The position numbers were made by a program, and so were the translations under genes. This document shows, in pieces, positions 45,424-57,962 of a DNA stretch of 64,000 nucleotides (positions within the stretch are counted from its first letter, which is position 1; every line of letters starts with the position of its first letter). The DNA is from Gremmenia infestans (Eukaryota > Ascomycota > Leotiomycetes > Helotiales > Hamatocanthoscyphaceae), in contig JAFEVB010000015.1 in assembly GCA_032629725.1 (NCBI GenBank), forward strand, positions 372,001 to 436,000, written 5' to 3'. The notes under the pieces are model-generated. The model had not been told where the DNA came from. It worked only from the letters and a program-made list of their open reading frames with translations, and searched no databases.

Positions 45424-47792
45424 ATGGCTGACAAGCTCAAGATAGCAAAGGTCAGCCACCCCCCACCCCCTTCTAGTTTGCGAAGAAAATCATTCTAATA
45501 ATATCTCGACAGGTCGAAGATGTGCAGGTTCTAGCAGCCGGAGAAATATCTATAGTAACCCTACACCTAACCCAACACCATCTCATCCTCGTCCAAGCCC
45601 CACCCCCCGTACCTCCCGGAGATTCCCCTCCAAAGCGCCCCGCCAGATCCAAAGAATCATGGATCGCATATACCATGATAGGATTATGTACCTTTCGCCC
45701 AACTCCGCAAGGCTCTGGCCTCGCATCCTCTATACGGCTGCGCTGTCGTGACTTCATGTTTATTACGTTGAACTTCACAACGGACAGAAAGGCTAGGGAT
45801 GTGTTTGAGAGCATCAAGGGCGCAACCAAGCTATCGAGAACCGAAAAGTTATATGCTTTCAGCTTCCAGCCAGTGGGACCGGAGAAGGAGATAAATGGCT
45901 GGGAGGTGTATGATGCAAAGGCGGAATGGAAACGGCAGGGCATCAGTGACAAGGGCGCGGATAGAGGATGGAGAATATCCAAGATCAACGTTGATTATGG
46001 CTTCTCTCCGACATATCCAGCACTTTTACCAGTACCCTCAAACATCTCCGACAATGTGCTCAACTATGCAGGAAGATACCGTTCCAGGGTACGGATTCCG
46101 GTTTTGACATATCTGCACCCAGTCAATAATTGCTCCATAACGAGAAGTTCCCAGCCGATGGCTGGTCTAAGAGGAAACCGAAGCATTCAAGATGAGAAAC
46201 TTGTCAGTGCTTGCTTCTCTGCATCTACCTCACTAGGGGACGGCGACATCAGCTCCTCCGTAAACTCCGGTACAAGTCCAGCTTCCAGTCAAACTGATCT
46301 GAACTACCCCAGTACAGAAGGTGAACTTTCAGAAACTGAGAGGTTAGAGGACGAACTGATTGCTTCCTCAAATTTTGAGGCCGTCTCAGATAAACCACAC
46401 ATCTATGGTGCCCAGCAGCACAATTTAATAGTGGATGCTAGACCAACTGTCAACGCACTTGCCATGCAAGCAGTTGGTCTTGGTTCAGAAAACATGGACC
46501 ACTACAAATTTGCAACAAAGGCATATTTGGGTATCGACAATATCCACGTTATGCGCGAATCCCTTAACAAAGTAATTGAAGCAATCAAAGACTCCGATAT
46601 CTCCAAGCTCCCTCCTAATAGAGAGCTCCTCGCAAAAAGTGGCTGGCTCAAACACATAACTGGCGTGCTCGATGGCTCAGCCTTAATCGCCCGACAAGTC
46701 GGCATCCAACACTCACACGTCCTAATACACTGCTCTGACGGCTGGGACCGCACCTCTCAATTGAGCGCTCTCTCCCAACTCCTCCTAGACCCCTACTACC
46801 GCACCATCTCCGGTTTCATAGTGCTAATTGAAAAAGACTGGCTCTCTTTTGGCCACATGTTCCAGCATCGCTCCGGCTACCTGTCCTCGGAAAAATGGTT
46901 CAAGACGCAAAACGACGCTTTGGCAGGCTCAGCCATCCAACCCGGCTCCACAAACAACGATGCTATTGAGAATGCTTTGTTAAGCGCTAAGCGGTTCTTC
47001 AATAAGAATAAGGAGAGTCAGGATTCCAGTGATACTGAAACTTTGCCTGAAGACGAGGCGCCCAAGACGCCGAGTAAAGATAGCAAGGAGGCGACGGATT
47101 TGAACAACATCTCCCCCACCTTCCACCAATTCCTCGATTGCACGTACCAGCTCTTACGCCAACACCCCACGCGCTTCGAATTCAACGAGCGTTTTCTCCG
47201 TCGCCTGCTCTACCACCTCTATTCCTGCCAATACGGCACCTTTCTCTACAATAACGAGAAGCAACGGCTTGATGCCAAAATCGCGGAGCGTACGCATAGT
47301 GTATGGAGCTATTTCCTGAGCCGCAGGAAAGAGTTTACGAATCCTGAATACGAGCCTGAAATCGACGACAATATCCGTGGGAAAGAACGGCTTATCTTTC
47401 CGCATTTAGAGAAGGTTAGGTGGTGGAGTGAGGTGTTTAATCGTGGGGATGCGGAGATGAACGGGCCGGTTAACCTTCAAACTGAGCGCTATCTAGGGGC
47501 TCGTGGTGCTAGTCCGAGTCCGCTGCCTAGTCCGGGTTCGACGACGCCTGGTAATGGGGGCGCGGGGACGGGGATTGGGAGGGGGGTTTTGACAGGGGTA
47601 GAGAGTGCACATAGTGCGCTTACTATTGGGCCAATAGGGAGTACAAGTAATGGTCATGGTAGTGGCGATGCGGGTAGGTTTGCTAGTCTCAGAGATGGGA
47701 TTGCGGGGTTGGGGATCGGGAGGAGTGCAGGTGGTGGGAGTAAGAGTCCGGGGGCGGCGAATGGGGGGAAGATGGAGGTTGAGATGCAATGA
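45424..47792 (+). CDS. YMR1: Myotubularin-type phosphoinositide 3-phosphatase
   Basis: Exons 45424..45450 and 45513..47792 (62-nt intron) give 768 aa. The N-terminal 110 residues are the PH-GRAM part (LAAGEISIVTLHLTQHHLIL, FMFITLNFTTDRKARDVFES). The phosphatase domain follows: GWRISKINVDYGFSPTYPAL, RIPVLTYLHPVNNCSITRSSQ, then the active-site loop HCSDGWDRTSQ with nucleophile Cys416 and Arg422 (codon 46731). It is followed by KDWLSFGHMFQHRSG. Ymr1 removes the 3-phosphate from PI3P and PI(3,5)P2 on endosomal membranes. The C-terminal 90 residues are Gly/Ser-rich and disordered. All catalytic residues are present, so it should be active. Confidence 0.92.
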
Positions 47793-48172
47793 AATAAACC
47801 TAGATATCCGGACCGGCGTGGTTTAAATGCAGGCAGGCAGGCAGGCAGGCAGGACTTGCTTATGATATCATATGAGATGAATGAATGGCCGAAGTAAGGA
47901 ACGAAAGGAAGAAGGCGTTCTTTGTTGTTTTTTTTTGGAGGGAGGGAGGTGCGGTGCATTTGCATGGCGTTGCTTGATGATAGAGAGAGTATTATGAAGG
48001 ACCAAGTGAGAAGAAAATACAAATTCATGGAATTCATTCATCTTTTTATTTTTTGTTCTGTGCTTCTATGATGGATGGAGGGATGTTCGCTACATACAAG
48101 TCTATGGCTGGAGCTGAACTAAGCTGACATGAACATGACCTTTTTGGTGTGGTGTGATGTGATATGGAGAGA
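47793..48172. other. Convergent 3' gap, YMR1 / FRS1
   Basis: Shared 3' flank with a GCAG run at about 47829-47853. No gene is seen. Confidence 0.55.
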
Positions 48173-50135
48173 TTATAAAAATACCTCGAGGTTTATCTCT
48201 AGTGTACTTACTGGGTACCTGGATTTTTTTTGTTAGTGTATCTGTCTTCAGGGGGGAAAGGAGACGGGGGGGTGGGGTTAAGGAGGAAACAAACCTCAGC
48301 TCAAACTTCTCCAACACACTCGGATGCAAAATGCCAAACTCGCCAATACGGACCGCCTTGCCCCCCAATCGAAGCCAGATAGCAGCAGCGTGTCCCGGGA
48401 AGAAGGTCTCCTCATCAATCTCCTCAATCCAATATCCATCGCCCTTCTCGTGATCCTGCCTGACCTCGAAATCAAGCTTATCGCCGGCCTTCGCGTTCAA
48501 ACCCTCCTCGTGTGTTAAGAAGGCCGTCTTCAGCATCAGGAGCACGCGATCGAGTAGTCCGTGCACGATTTCGAAGCCCGAGGTTTTGGAGTAGAAGGCT
48601 GCGGCGAAATGGCGCTCGTTTCTGGACTTTCGTTCTAGGGAGAGGTCTTTGAAGGCTACGTCAGAGACTTCGAAGATTTTAATTGGGACGCTGTGTTTCT
48701 TGTTCTCGCGGATAGTTTTGAGGAGACCAGGCAGCAGGCTCGTGCGCACGATTTGGTATTCGGCGGTTTTGGGGTTCGCGAGACGCACGGCGGTGCTGCC
48801 GTCGTCTTTGCGGTTCAGCCAAGCGAAGTTCTCGTCGTGGGAGCAGAGGATTAGGGGCATGACTTCGGACCAGCCGGCCATGGCGGCTTCCATGCGCACG
48901 ATGTCGCCGAGCTTGTTGACCATGAGGGGTTGGGCGACGGTGGAGGCTTTTGAGGGGGCAGTGCGAGGGAGGTTGTTGAAGCCGTAGGCGATGGCTACGT
49001 CTTCCATGATGTCGCATTGGTGGAGGACGTCTGCTCTTGTGGGGGGGACGAGGACCTCGATTAGGTTCGCGTCGGTTGGCGAGGGGGTGGCCGAGTAGCA
49101 CATTTTGGTTAGGAGGGAACAGATCTTTTCGGGTGCGAGGGTGAGGCCGCAGCAGGCGTTTATGTAGTCTACTTCTGCGAAAGCTTTCCGGGGGGAAATG
49201 TCAGGGACGGTGCGTGACAAGGAGTTGTGGAGTGAGATTATTTCGACGGGTTCAATAGTGAAGGGTGAGTCGCAGTATTGGGAAAACATGGCTACGATTA
49301 TGTTGTTGACTATCTCAAGCTTTGTGCGGTCGGTTGCGGTGATGTCGATGAAGACATTGCGGGTGTTGAGGGTGATCTTTGAGTGGTCGCTATTGATGAT
49401 GGGGGGCATTGAGCAAACTGTCCGTTGGGAGTCCAGGATAACGGGATATACTGGCTTGTCTTTGATGATGTGTAGATATTTGCCCAAGTGCTTATCCTTT
49501 TCGTAGAAAGTCATCATCTCTTCTCCGGTCATCTCCTTGGTCTGGTTCAGTGGTTTGAACTTGATATCCTTTGGTGGTAATGCCTCATAGGTGAACGGCC
49601 CCTTGATTGTATCCAAATCATGTGTTCCAATCGCAACCAACGTACGTCCTCTTGCTAGATTTTGGTGTAATTTATCTTGCAACGAAATAAAGGATTCGTA
49701 ACTCTCTTTAGTGAACTTGATATTCCGCAAGATAGCCCCAGCAACATATGGCCGTACTTTCAGCGTATCAGGATGTACTGTGATCGTTTCCAACTTCCCA
49801 TTCTCGGGTGTGACCAGTCTATATTTTGGCAGCGGCGTCTTTTCCCGGAAGATGTTTAGCATGAGAGCTATGCCTTCAAAGCACAGCATGTCATATCTGT
49901 TGGCGGGGATCTCGATTTTGAGTTGTGCGGGCTCCTGCTTGCCATTGACGATTGGGCGTTCTGTATTTGACGTATCCTCGTCCAACTCGATTCCAAAATC
50001 GAAGCATAATGTCTCGAATTCCTCGGTGGTATATCTGCAAATAATGTTAGGGCATTTCCTACATGGTTGCTACAGGACTTACTCCTGCCCCAATGCCTTG
50101 TAGAGCTCAACTTTGTCCACGCTGATGGTAGGCAT
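48173..50135 (-). CDS. FRS1: Cytosolic phenylalanyl-tRNA synthetase beta subunit
   Basis: Exons 50135..50083, 50034..48295 and 48218..48173 give 612 aa (introns 48 and 76 nt). The start MPTISVDKVELYKALGQE and the segments EIPANRYDMLCFEGIALML, KPVYPVILDSQRTVCSMPPI, VEVLVPPTRADVLHQCDIMED-like (LIEVLVPPTRADVLHQCDI) and LRTSLLPGLLKTIRENKKHS-like (RTSLLPGLLKTIRENKKHS) mark the B3/B4 editing and B5 and core domains of eukaryotic PheRS beta. The last exon supplies the conserved ending YPVSTLEINLEVFL. With the alpha subunit it charges tRNA-Phe; the beta subunit also edits mischarged Tyr. Length agrees with yeast Frs1. Confidence 0.95.
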
Positions 50136-50850
50136 TTTGACGGTCGCTGGTAGGTTCTACCACCTATTTGCCAGCTGTAGAGACGTCTTGCGATACGAAA
50201 TAAAAAGTATGCGGAGGTTGTGTTCGGTTGGCGCGAAGTTAAGAATTATTTTTCGTATGACTCCAAACTCCCCTCTCTCCCAAAGAAATTATTGCGCTCT
50301 TGGTCTATTATGGTCCGCCGGATAATTGGGCTGGGGTCTTGCTGGCTGGCCTCGCCTCGTTTATTTGGGGGAAATCGATCCTCAAGCCGGTGAAAGAAAG
50401 CATTGTTTCTTGTATGCTACGATATCTCAACCCTCAACTTTTCCCCTCTACCCAAAACACGTCCGCACAAGCCGTTTCCTCTTCGATCATTCTTTGCTGC
50501 ACAGGTATGTCCAATTGATCTTTCCAAGCTTTGCCTGCAGGTGTACATCACCCTTCTAGGAGTAGCTCCGTCATGATCCCCCGCCATGTTCACAAATATG
50601 GACAGACTGCCAGCTCTATGCGCGTCTCTTGCGAAGCTCTTGCTAACACCTAAAACCCAAGCTTCCTCTCAAGCCCTCCTCGGCACGAAGACGCCTCCTG
50701 TCGCTAATCAACAACATCTTGCTCGAGGCAAAGCAACCAGTCCACACGCGATCACCTCAACCACCAAGCTCCAAGTAAAGAGGTCAAGGCCTGGCTTGCT
50801 GAACCTACCCGCGATCCCCTCTCACGAATAACGTTCAAGAGATCTATACC
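50136..50850. promoter_or_regulatory. Divergent promoter region, FRS1 / TPD3
   Basis: 715 bp between divergent start codons. Short plus-strand frames (for example 50300-50518) are leader sequence, not genes. Confidence 0.5.
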
Positions 50851-53059
50851 ATGGCGGACGGCCCAGACAAGACCGATGAGCTCTACCCAATAGCTGTGCT
50901 CATTGATGAATTAAAGGTACCAAAGCCTTGATACAACCTCCATGGCAGGCCATGGTGGGCGCATTTGCTCACGATTACATAGCATGATGATGTTCTCCTA
51001 CGACTTAATGCCATACACAGACTCTCGACGATTGCCCTTGCGCTGGGAGCGGAGCGTACAAGAGATGAACTGATTCCTTTCTTAGACGGTATGTTTGGAT
51101 CAGCCCTCGTCTGGACTCACCGCAGGTGCTGACTGTTTGTTATAGAGTCCGTAGAAGATGAAGACGAGGTTCTGACAGCTTTGAGCGAAGAGCTTGGGGG
51201 CTTCGTCGAATACGTTGGAGGTCCAGAATGGGGTCACGTCCTTCTCTCGCCTCTTGAGAATCTGGCCGCAATCGAAGAACCGCTCGTACGTGAAAAGGTA
51301 GGTTTTCAGGTCAAAAATACAAGAAGCTTTGCTAAGAAGTTTCTAGGCTGTCGAGTCTCTAAACAAAATTTGTGAAGAACTATCTTCACAACAAGTCGAA
51401 GAATACTTCATTCCCCTCACAATCCGCCTCTCCAAAGCCGACTGGTTTACATCCAAAATTTCCGCGACAGGCCTTTACAATGTCCCATACAAGAAAGCTT
51501 CCCCACCCATGCAGGAACAACTTCGACACCAATTTGGACTCCTGGTCCACGACGAAACCCCAATGGTCCGAAGATCCTCTGCAAATAACCTCTCGAAGTT
51601 TGTAAAGGAGATGCCTGCGACTATTGTCATCGAAGAAATGATACCCCTTTTCCAACACCTTGCAAGCGACGATCAGGATAGTGTACGGTTATTGACGGTC
51701 GAGATTCTTATTGCCATTGCGGAAGTGGTACCAAAGGAGCAACAATCAAGTCATGGGGTCCTGCTTACAGCATTGAGGAGTCTGATTGAGGACAAGAGTT
51801 GGAGGGTTCGATATATGGTTGCGGACAGATTCGAGAAGGTTTGTGAAACATTGCATTTATCTCACGTGCCCTCACTGATCCCTACTAGATTGCCAAAGCT
51901 GTAGACGACGAGGTTGTGTCGAGAGATCTGGTTCCTGCCTTTGTAAAGCTTCTAAAAGACACCGAGGCAGAAGTCCGAACAGCCATTGCGGGTCAAATTC
52001 CCGGATTCTGCAAGTTGGTGGACAGAACGACTCTTCTTAACGACATTATGACAACTGTGGAGGACTTGGTTTCAGATACATCTCAACACGTTCGAGCCTC
52101 TCTCGGAACTCAGATCAGCGGACTCGCGCCTATTCTTGGCAAGCAAGAGTATGTCTAGCTTCTGACCAGCTTTAAAAATACTAACAGTTTGTAGAACTAT
52201 CGATCACCTCCTCCCCATGTTCCTTCAAATGCTCAAAGATGAATTCCCCGACGTTCGTCTCCACATCATCTCTAAACTAGAATTAGTCAACCAAGGTATT
52301 TATCCTGAGATGCCTAACATAGCACTTGCTAATAGCAATAGTCATTGGAATTGAGCTCCTCTCACAATCCCTGCTCCCAGCCATCGTTCAGCTTGCTGAA
52401 GATAAGCAATGGAGAGTTCGTTTGGCTATTATCGAGTACATCCCCTTATTGGCGAGCCAACTCGGTGTCAAGTTCTTTGATGAGAAGCTTGCCGGTTTAT
52501 GCATGGGCTGGTTGGGCGACACCGTCTTCTCAATTCGTGAAGCTGCCACTCACAACCTGAAGAAGCTCACAGAAGTATTCGGCGTAGACTGGGCCAACGA
52601 GGCTATTATTCCCAAGGTTATGGCCATGGGTGGTCACCCAAACTACCTGTACAGAATGACAACCTGCTTTGCAATTACAGTAAGCAGCCCACTCCACATT
52701 TTTGAAAAACTCTAACTTTTAAGACCCTTGCACCAGTCGTCAGTCTCGACGTAGTTGCCAAAGCTATCCTCCCAATGATGGACAAGCTTGTTGTTGACGA
52801 TATCCCAAATATCCGTTTCAACGTTGCTAAGAGCTACGCCGAACTCATATCTGTTCTCAAGCGCCTGCCAGATGAAGGAACTGTCTTCTCACTGGAGAAG
52901 TCGGGCAGCACTTTACCAGCATCTGCCCGAGGTCAAGTTCTGATTCAGCAGAGTATCCTACCAAACCTAGAGAAGCTGCAGAAGGATGATGATGTTGATG
53001 TCCGGTTTTTTGCAACTACTGCTGCTGCATCGATCTCTGGCGAGCCTATGGAGACATGA
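50851..53059 (+). CDS. TPD3: PP2A scaffold (A) subunit, HEAT-repeat protein
   Basis: Eight exons (50851..50916, 50983..51088, 51146..51297, 51347..51838, 51889..52148, 52195..52295, 52342..52679, 52724..53059) give 616 aa; introns are 44-66 nt, one with a perfect TACTAAC branch site. The whole chain is HEAT repeats: LYPIAVLIDELKHDDVLLRL, then DETPMVRRSSANNLSKFVKE, DKSWRVRYMVADRFEKIAKA, EFPDVRLHIISKLELVNQVI, DKQWRVRLAIIEYIPLLASQ and HPNYLYRMTTCFAITTLAPV, as in PR65/Tpd3. It holds the catalytic and regulatory subunits of protein phosphatase 2A. Length is close to the family norm, with a short acidic insert-free C-terminus ending SGEPMET. Confidence 0.95.
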
Positions 53060-53482
53060 TCATATAGATAGGGTAATAATGCCTCTCATGAAAGGGGAAA
53101 ATGCACACAGTTTTTTGGGCTACAGGCTACATACCAGTACCAGAAGCGTTAGCCCGTGGATGTTCTAGAATGGAGCAGAAGAATACCAGTATTAGTTTCC
53201 TTAACTCCTTTATGAAAAAGAAAAAAAATGAGATCTCTTGTATAACAGCTTCCTCAGGAAACGTGAACAAGACCATTCCAAATTCAGAAAGACGCCTCAT
53301 TTGCCCTGAATCTGCCACGTGAAAGTGGACTTCTGGATCCCCTCAATCGAGGCCCTTCACCGCTTTCAGAGGCAACTTTTTCTGCCACTACAAACTCCAA
53401 AAGTATTTACCCCACCAAACTCAACTTCAACCTCACTTAAGAGCTGATACACGCCAAATTGACTTTTAAACCTCCCTGCACC
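53060..53482. other. Intergenic between TPD3 and the methyltransferase gene
   Basis: 3' flank of TPD3 and 5' flank of the next gene, in the same direction. No further gene is seen. Confidence 0.5.
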
Positions 53483-54317
53483 ATGGTATCTAATCCTCCT
53501 ACAAGGCCAAACCACCTCGAACCTTCCCCGCTCGGTACTAAAGAATAGTAAACCCATCCTCCCCCTCCCCCTCCTCACTCTACCCCACTAACTAACACTC
53601 AACAGCTGGGATTCCCTCTACACAACCGAACTGCACAATCACTCCGCAGATACCAGCGACATAGGCACAATCTGGTTCTCGGACTCAGGCGCCGAAAACA
53701 AAGTTTTATCCTTCCTCTCCTCCCACATCCTGTCCGACAAAAAGCTCCTCGGCCCCGAAACCACACGTCAAAACTGCAGCTTTCTCGACCTGGGAACTGG
53801 GAATGGGCATTTTCTGTTAAGACTTAGAGGGCTAGATGAAGATGGCGAGGTAGATGAGGAGGGCGAGGAATGGGAGGGCAGAATGCTAGGTGTTGATTAC
53901 TCGGCGCAAAGCGTTGAGTTCGCGCGGCGGATTGCGGCGTCCAAGGGTGTGGAGATTGAGTTTGCGTATTTCGATCTCATGTCTGACTCACCGTCTTCGA
54001 TTCTCACGAACGAGGAATCTGAAGGCTGGGATGTTGTGCTTGATAAGGGCACGTTTGATGCTATTTCGCTGAGTGAGGAGAGGGATGACCAGGGCAGGAG
54101 GTTGTGTGAGGGGTATAGGGAAAAGGTGATGCCGCTTGTGAGGGAGGGCGGCTTACTGCTGGTCACGAGCTGTAATTGGACGGGGGAGGAGCTTAGGGGG
54201 TGGTTTGCGGGGGCGGGGTTACGGGTTGTGGGGGAGGTTGGGTATAAGAGTTTTGTGTTTGGGGGCGCCGCGGGGCAGACTATTAGTAGTGTCTGTTTTA
54301 GGAAAGAGAGTGGATGA
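53483..54317 (+). CDS. EFM4: Protein-lysine methyltransferase, Efm4/METTL10 type
   Basis: Exons 53483..53547 and 53606..54317 (58-nt intron) give 258 aa. The N-terminus carries LEPSPLGTKEYWDSLYTTEL, the LGTK-x-YWD motif typical of this family. Then come the SAM-binding motif I FLDLGTGNGHFLLRL, the acidic end of strand two (MLGVDYSAQSVEFAR), and the family marker DKGTFDAISLS. Efm4 enzymes methylate a lysine of elongation factor eEF1A. An acidic loop (DEDGEVDEEGEEWEG) interrupts the fold after motif I. The neighbours TPD3 and the broken gene downstream give no functional hint. Confidence 0.88.
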
Positions 54318-54976
54318 TGATTTGGTGTTCTTAAGATGGTGTTGTGAGTTTGTGAGATTGCGAGGATATGGCACAGTCATAAGTTGTAATGCTCCTACGA
54401 AATATACCCGGTCTTTTTTTCTACGGAATTTGATCTTGCCATACTTATGGCCCTGCGTCTACCCTGCTTCTCATAACCAGTAGCTTCAGCTCTTCGCACT
54501 GGCATGCTTACTCTCTCACTTGAGGCTGCAGGCATATATGGATCAAGTTTACGTTTTAACGTTATAAGTCTTGGCCCCCAGCAGCTACAAAGCATGGCAG
54601 GTGTTTATAAGCACAAAGCCTTAGACCTCTAACTAACAACTTTATGGTCTTCCAGCAAATACTTCTATTTGCCGGCTCACTTTCAAGCCGAGCAAATGCT
54701 GACTGTGTCAAAGATCTTCAAATCTAGAGGTGGTAAGTTGAGCTAGAGAATGAGATGTCGGCCGACAACGCTACCTCGCGCTCACACGAAATATCAGCTC
54801 TTGAGAAATGTTGCCTATAAAGGCTGAGATTTCGTTGTCCCCTTCCGTATTATTGAGCCTCTCAGTTTTAACAAATTATCTGTCTGTCCATTATCGACTC
54901 TTGCACCAGCCTTACGTTTAAGAGTTATATATTTTTAACTATATTTCGGAGTTTCTATAAGATAACCAAAGTCATT
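54318..54976. other. Intergenic
   Basis: AT-rich spacer and presumed promoter of the next plus-strand gene. No gene is seen. Confidence 0.45.
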
Positions 54977-55639
54977 ATGTCAGGATTTGATGATGATTCT
55001 GAGCCTGAGGTAGGAACCTGAAATTAAAGTAGGTGACCTGGCAGTAAATGCGATTTTATAATTTCATACACTCGAAGAAACATATGCTCACTATTCTCCC
55101 CAGCCACAAGGGCCACTAGATGCTATTGTCAAAGGATGCAAAGAATTGACCGATGGCTTCGAACTTGTCGAGCCAGCCTTTGAAGTCGAGATGGCAAAAT
55201 CAGCCGAAGCAGCAGAACCAAAGGAAGCCAACCACAACGATACATTATGGACCTGGAAAATCACCGCCTGCTGCGTTATAGCAACCTACGACCATGAAAC
55301 CGGCAAGCGTACCCTCGTCCATTTGAAGGGCAGCGATGCCGGGACCAGCTATTTCAACGCACTGGCCCACAAGATCTCGGAAAAGTCAACGGTTATTATC
55401 GGGTCTGGGAGTGATACTGGAAGTAAACCGGGTTTGAGGTTACGGTTGCTAATAGCCATACGGACAGTGTGAAGGAGGCTATGGAAAGAGCGGGCAAGGA
55501 TGCTCGCAAGTTGGTGTGCAAAGTGTTTCATTCAACCCAGGAGGAGGATAAAGCGGCTAAGGTGGAACCGGGCACCTTTGCAATTACCGCTAAGGGGAAG
55601 TATGGACGAATAAAGGAGTCCAAGGAAAGGGAGGAATGA
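54977..55639 (+). pseudogene. Small conserved-looking protein with a one-base frame break
   Basis: Exon 54977..55009 (MSGFDDDSEPE) and an exon from 55104 after a 94-nt intron (PQGPLDAIVKGCKELTDGF; TWKITACCVIATYDHETGKR) run in frame to about 55430. The protein-like signal then continues one frame away (GFEVTVANSHTDSVKEAMER; GTFAITAKGKYGRIKES) to a stop at 55637-55639. A weak intron (donor GTCTGG at 55402, acceptor at 55466) would also restore the frame, but would delete the coding-like piece around the break. So it is either a young pseudogene, a sequencing error, or an unusual splice. The pairing of Cys in TACCV with His in VHLKGSD faintly recalls CheD-type deamidases; that is a guess. Confidence 0.5.
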
Positions 55640-55913
55640 GGTCGGCGGCGGATAAGTTGGGTTGGTCATTATGGTGGATCCATTACATCTGAGAGCTTCG
55701 CTTAGTGATAAATAGGGGGGGGGATCACTTAATGAGATCACAATCACATATCACGTATGAGCATTAAAATTGGCAATGGTGCATGTGTCTTTATAACAAC
55801 GCAATATATTTTAATTCAACGCATTTCTAGGCCTGCCAGACCAAGCTATACACTTCCTAAGGGCCAGAAACCTCTTTTCTCTCCACCCATTCCTGCCAGA
55901 CTCACTGCCGGAA

Positions 55914-56565
55914 CTACTCAGAATGGCTCTCTACAAAGCGCGGTTGCGCAGTCAAGACATTCGAGTATTTTCTGGAGGTGCCTGAATTTGCATAAACATA
56001 TTGCAATTTCCCCCACAGGTCGTTCTTGGCGGCCACATAACCAGGTAACGTTGCCAGCCAATGTCTTTCGTCAAGATCTTGTACGATAGCGTGCCTATCC
56101 TCAGTTGTTAGCGAGTAAATCTTTTAACAGAAGACGTAGACAGGGTTGAAAAGCTTACACCCAATACCGACTACCCGCCCATCCGTCCCAGAACTTGAAG
56201 TGTTGCCTCTTTTTACCATACACTAGGTTGTGAATATTACTAACCGTAACCATGCCATCGCATGCGTAGTCAAAGAACGTCTCAACTCGCGGGGGCTTGT
56301 TGGCTGGTAGATTTTGATTCTTGTCCCATACCAATACTCCTCTATTATTTGGAGCTTGACTGCTTGCGTTCATGTCCAGCTCATGAGCGAGACGCGTGCC
56401 TGCCGTACCTCGCTCCAAAAGAAGGAGGATTGTCCAACGGTTATGTTCCACGTTACTACTCATAGTAAGTGTAACACACTGGTGACATAAGACACGGATT
56501 GCTGAAACTCTGCGGTTATCAGTTGTGAATGCTGGATCATTGATCCAGCTTTGCATCTTAGGCAT
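55914..56565 (-). CDS. DUF7770-like protein of unknown function
   Basis: Exons 56565..56159 and 56094..55914 (64-nt intron) give 195 aa. It shows the pattern I associate with the fungal DUF7770 family: an early RVSAIRVLCHQ strand, NRWTILLLL where many members have NHW..YL, HELDMN where they have R-x-DM, and near the end FKFWDGWAGSRYWV, where the G-x-RYWV motif is typical. The last exon continues HAIVQDLDERHWLATLPG. No signal peptide. The family's function is unknown to me. Frame continuity across the intron is good, which supports the second exon. Confidence 0.6.
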
Positions 56566-57270
56566 TGAACTTTGGGTTTTAGGAATTCTGTGTAGCTGAG
56601 ACTTCGACCTGATGATATCAGTGAGCCTCGTAGCTAGTAAGGCAAGGAAAAGATGAGAGCCTTAAGACTGACCAAATGGAAGGAAACGATGTTAAACAAG
56701 ATTGATAACTAGCTTTGCTATTGAAAACAGCGAAGTCCTGCCTAGTTATATACACTTATCGTCTTCCTAGACATCGCAAACGGACCCAGAAGCGTCAATA
56801 TAGACTGAAAATAACAACAATAGGTGACTAAAAAATATTTCAAGCGTGTTTGCGGTTAGAATATCGTGGAAATTGTTCATTATTGACATCACAAGCGATC
56901 AAACAGTAAACAATGCATATATTGCTGATTTTCTGACAGTACCGTCACCAGCAAGGAAGTAGCTGCTGGCACACACTCATGCAATGCGGCCTTCTTACAC
57001 ACAAATAGAGAGCATCCCGAGTCACTTGACTCGTAATCCCCCAAAATGTAGTGAGATCACTCGAAAACTACCAGTCGATTACGCGCATTGGTACAATCCC
57101 GAGGTATACTAGCAATAAGAGAACTTATATAATGATGCAAAGCATAAATAGCTCTTGACGATATAGATTTTCCACAGGCTTTTCGCTTTGATAGCCTAGT
57201 TCCCTTTGCTTCACTCGCTCGCACGGCCGTCTCGTCTCTAAGCTCGTCACGTCCAGATGCATCGACACAC
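56566..57270. other. Intergenic
   Basis: AT-rich spacer without supportable genes. Confidence 0.45.
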
Positions 57271-57962
57271 CTACGACATCACGCAGGAGTTCCAGCTTTC
57301 CGAAGGAAAATCGTTCATAGCTCTCCCTGACTTCCTCAAATCCGGCGCATCCCTCCCAACAAATTCTCTATGCTCCCAAAAATAATTACTATCTGGCCCG
57401 CCCTCCGGCGCCCCCCACTCCACTCGGGGCGGATACGGCGAAGTATCAAACAGCAAACGAAGCGCGAATCTCGGCATAGACGGGCTCATACCCCTGATAC
57501 AACAAGGCTCTACGAAATTGCCTTTCTCGATCCTGACGGTGTAGGATTTGGGGCGAAAAGCAGCGTTTGTGAGTCCTAGCTCGTTGAGAATGGTGCTTTT
57601 TGATAGAAAGGCTCGCGCGTGTTGGGGTATCTGTTTCACGAGGGTGATTTCGAGGGTGAGCTGGCCTAGGAGTTGGGGGAGTTTGGTGTGGGTGAGGCTG
57701 CTGGTGGGGCTTGTGATATGAGTAGAGCGGTTAGGGGGCTCGATGCTCTTCCATTCGAGCTCTGCGGCGATGAAATAGTTAAAATTGCAATAGCACCATA
57801 ACTTTTGATTTGAGTGGTTAGCAGTTTTCTTAGGGGTATACATGGTAAGAGAGAGAGATATACCTCGCCAGTACCATCCTGGTTGAACTTGATTGACTGG
57901 CCTTCTGTATGAAAGCACCATTCATTTTCCCCGCAGAGAATAGAGCACAGTGCTTCATTCAT
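57271..57962 (-). CDS. Conserved-type ascomycete protein of unknown function
   Basis: Exons 57962..57864 and 57801..57271 (62-nt intron) give 209 aa; the frame is open to a Met at 57986, but MNEALCSILCGENEWCFHTE looks the natural start. Segments such as FNQDGTGELWCYCNFNYFIA, FVEPCCIRGMSPSMPRFALR and SPYPPRVEWGAPEGGPDS resemble a widespread filamentous-fungal hypothetical family as I remember it; I cannot name it. It is soluble, has no signal peptide, and is rich in aromatic residues and Cys. A beta-rich fold of the fatty-acid-binding (lipocalin) type is possible but is a guess. Confidence 0.6.
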
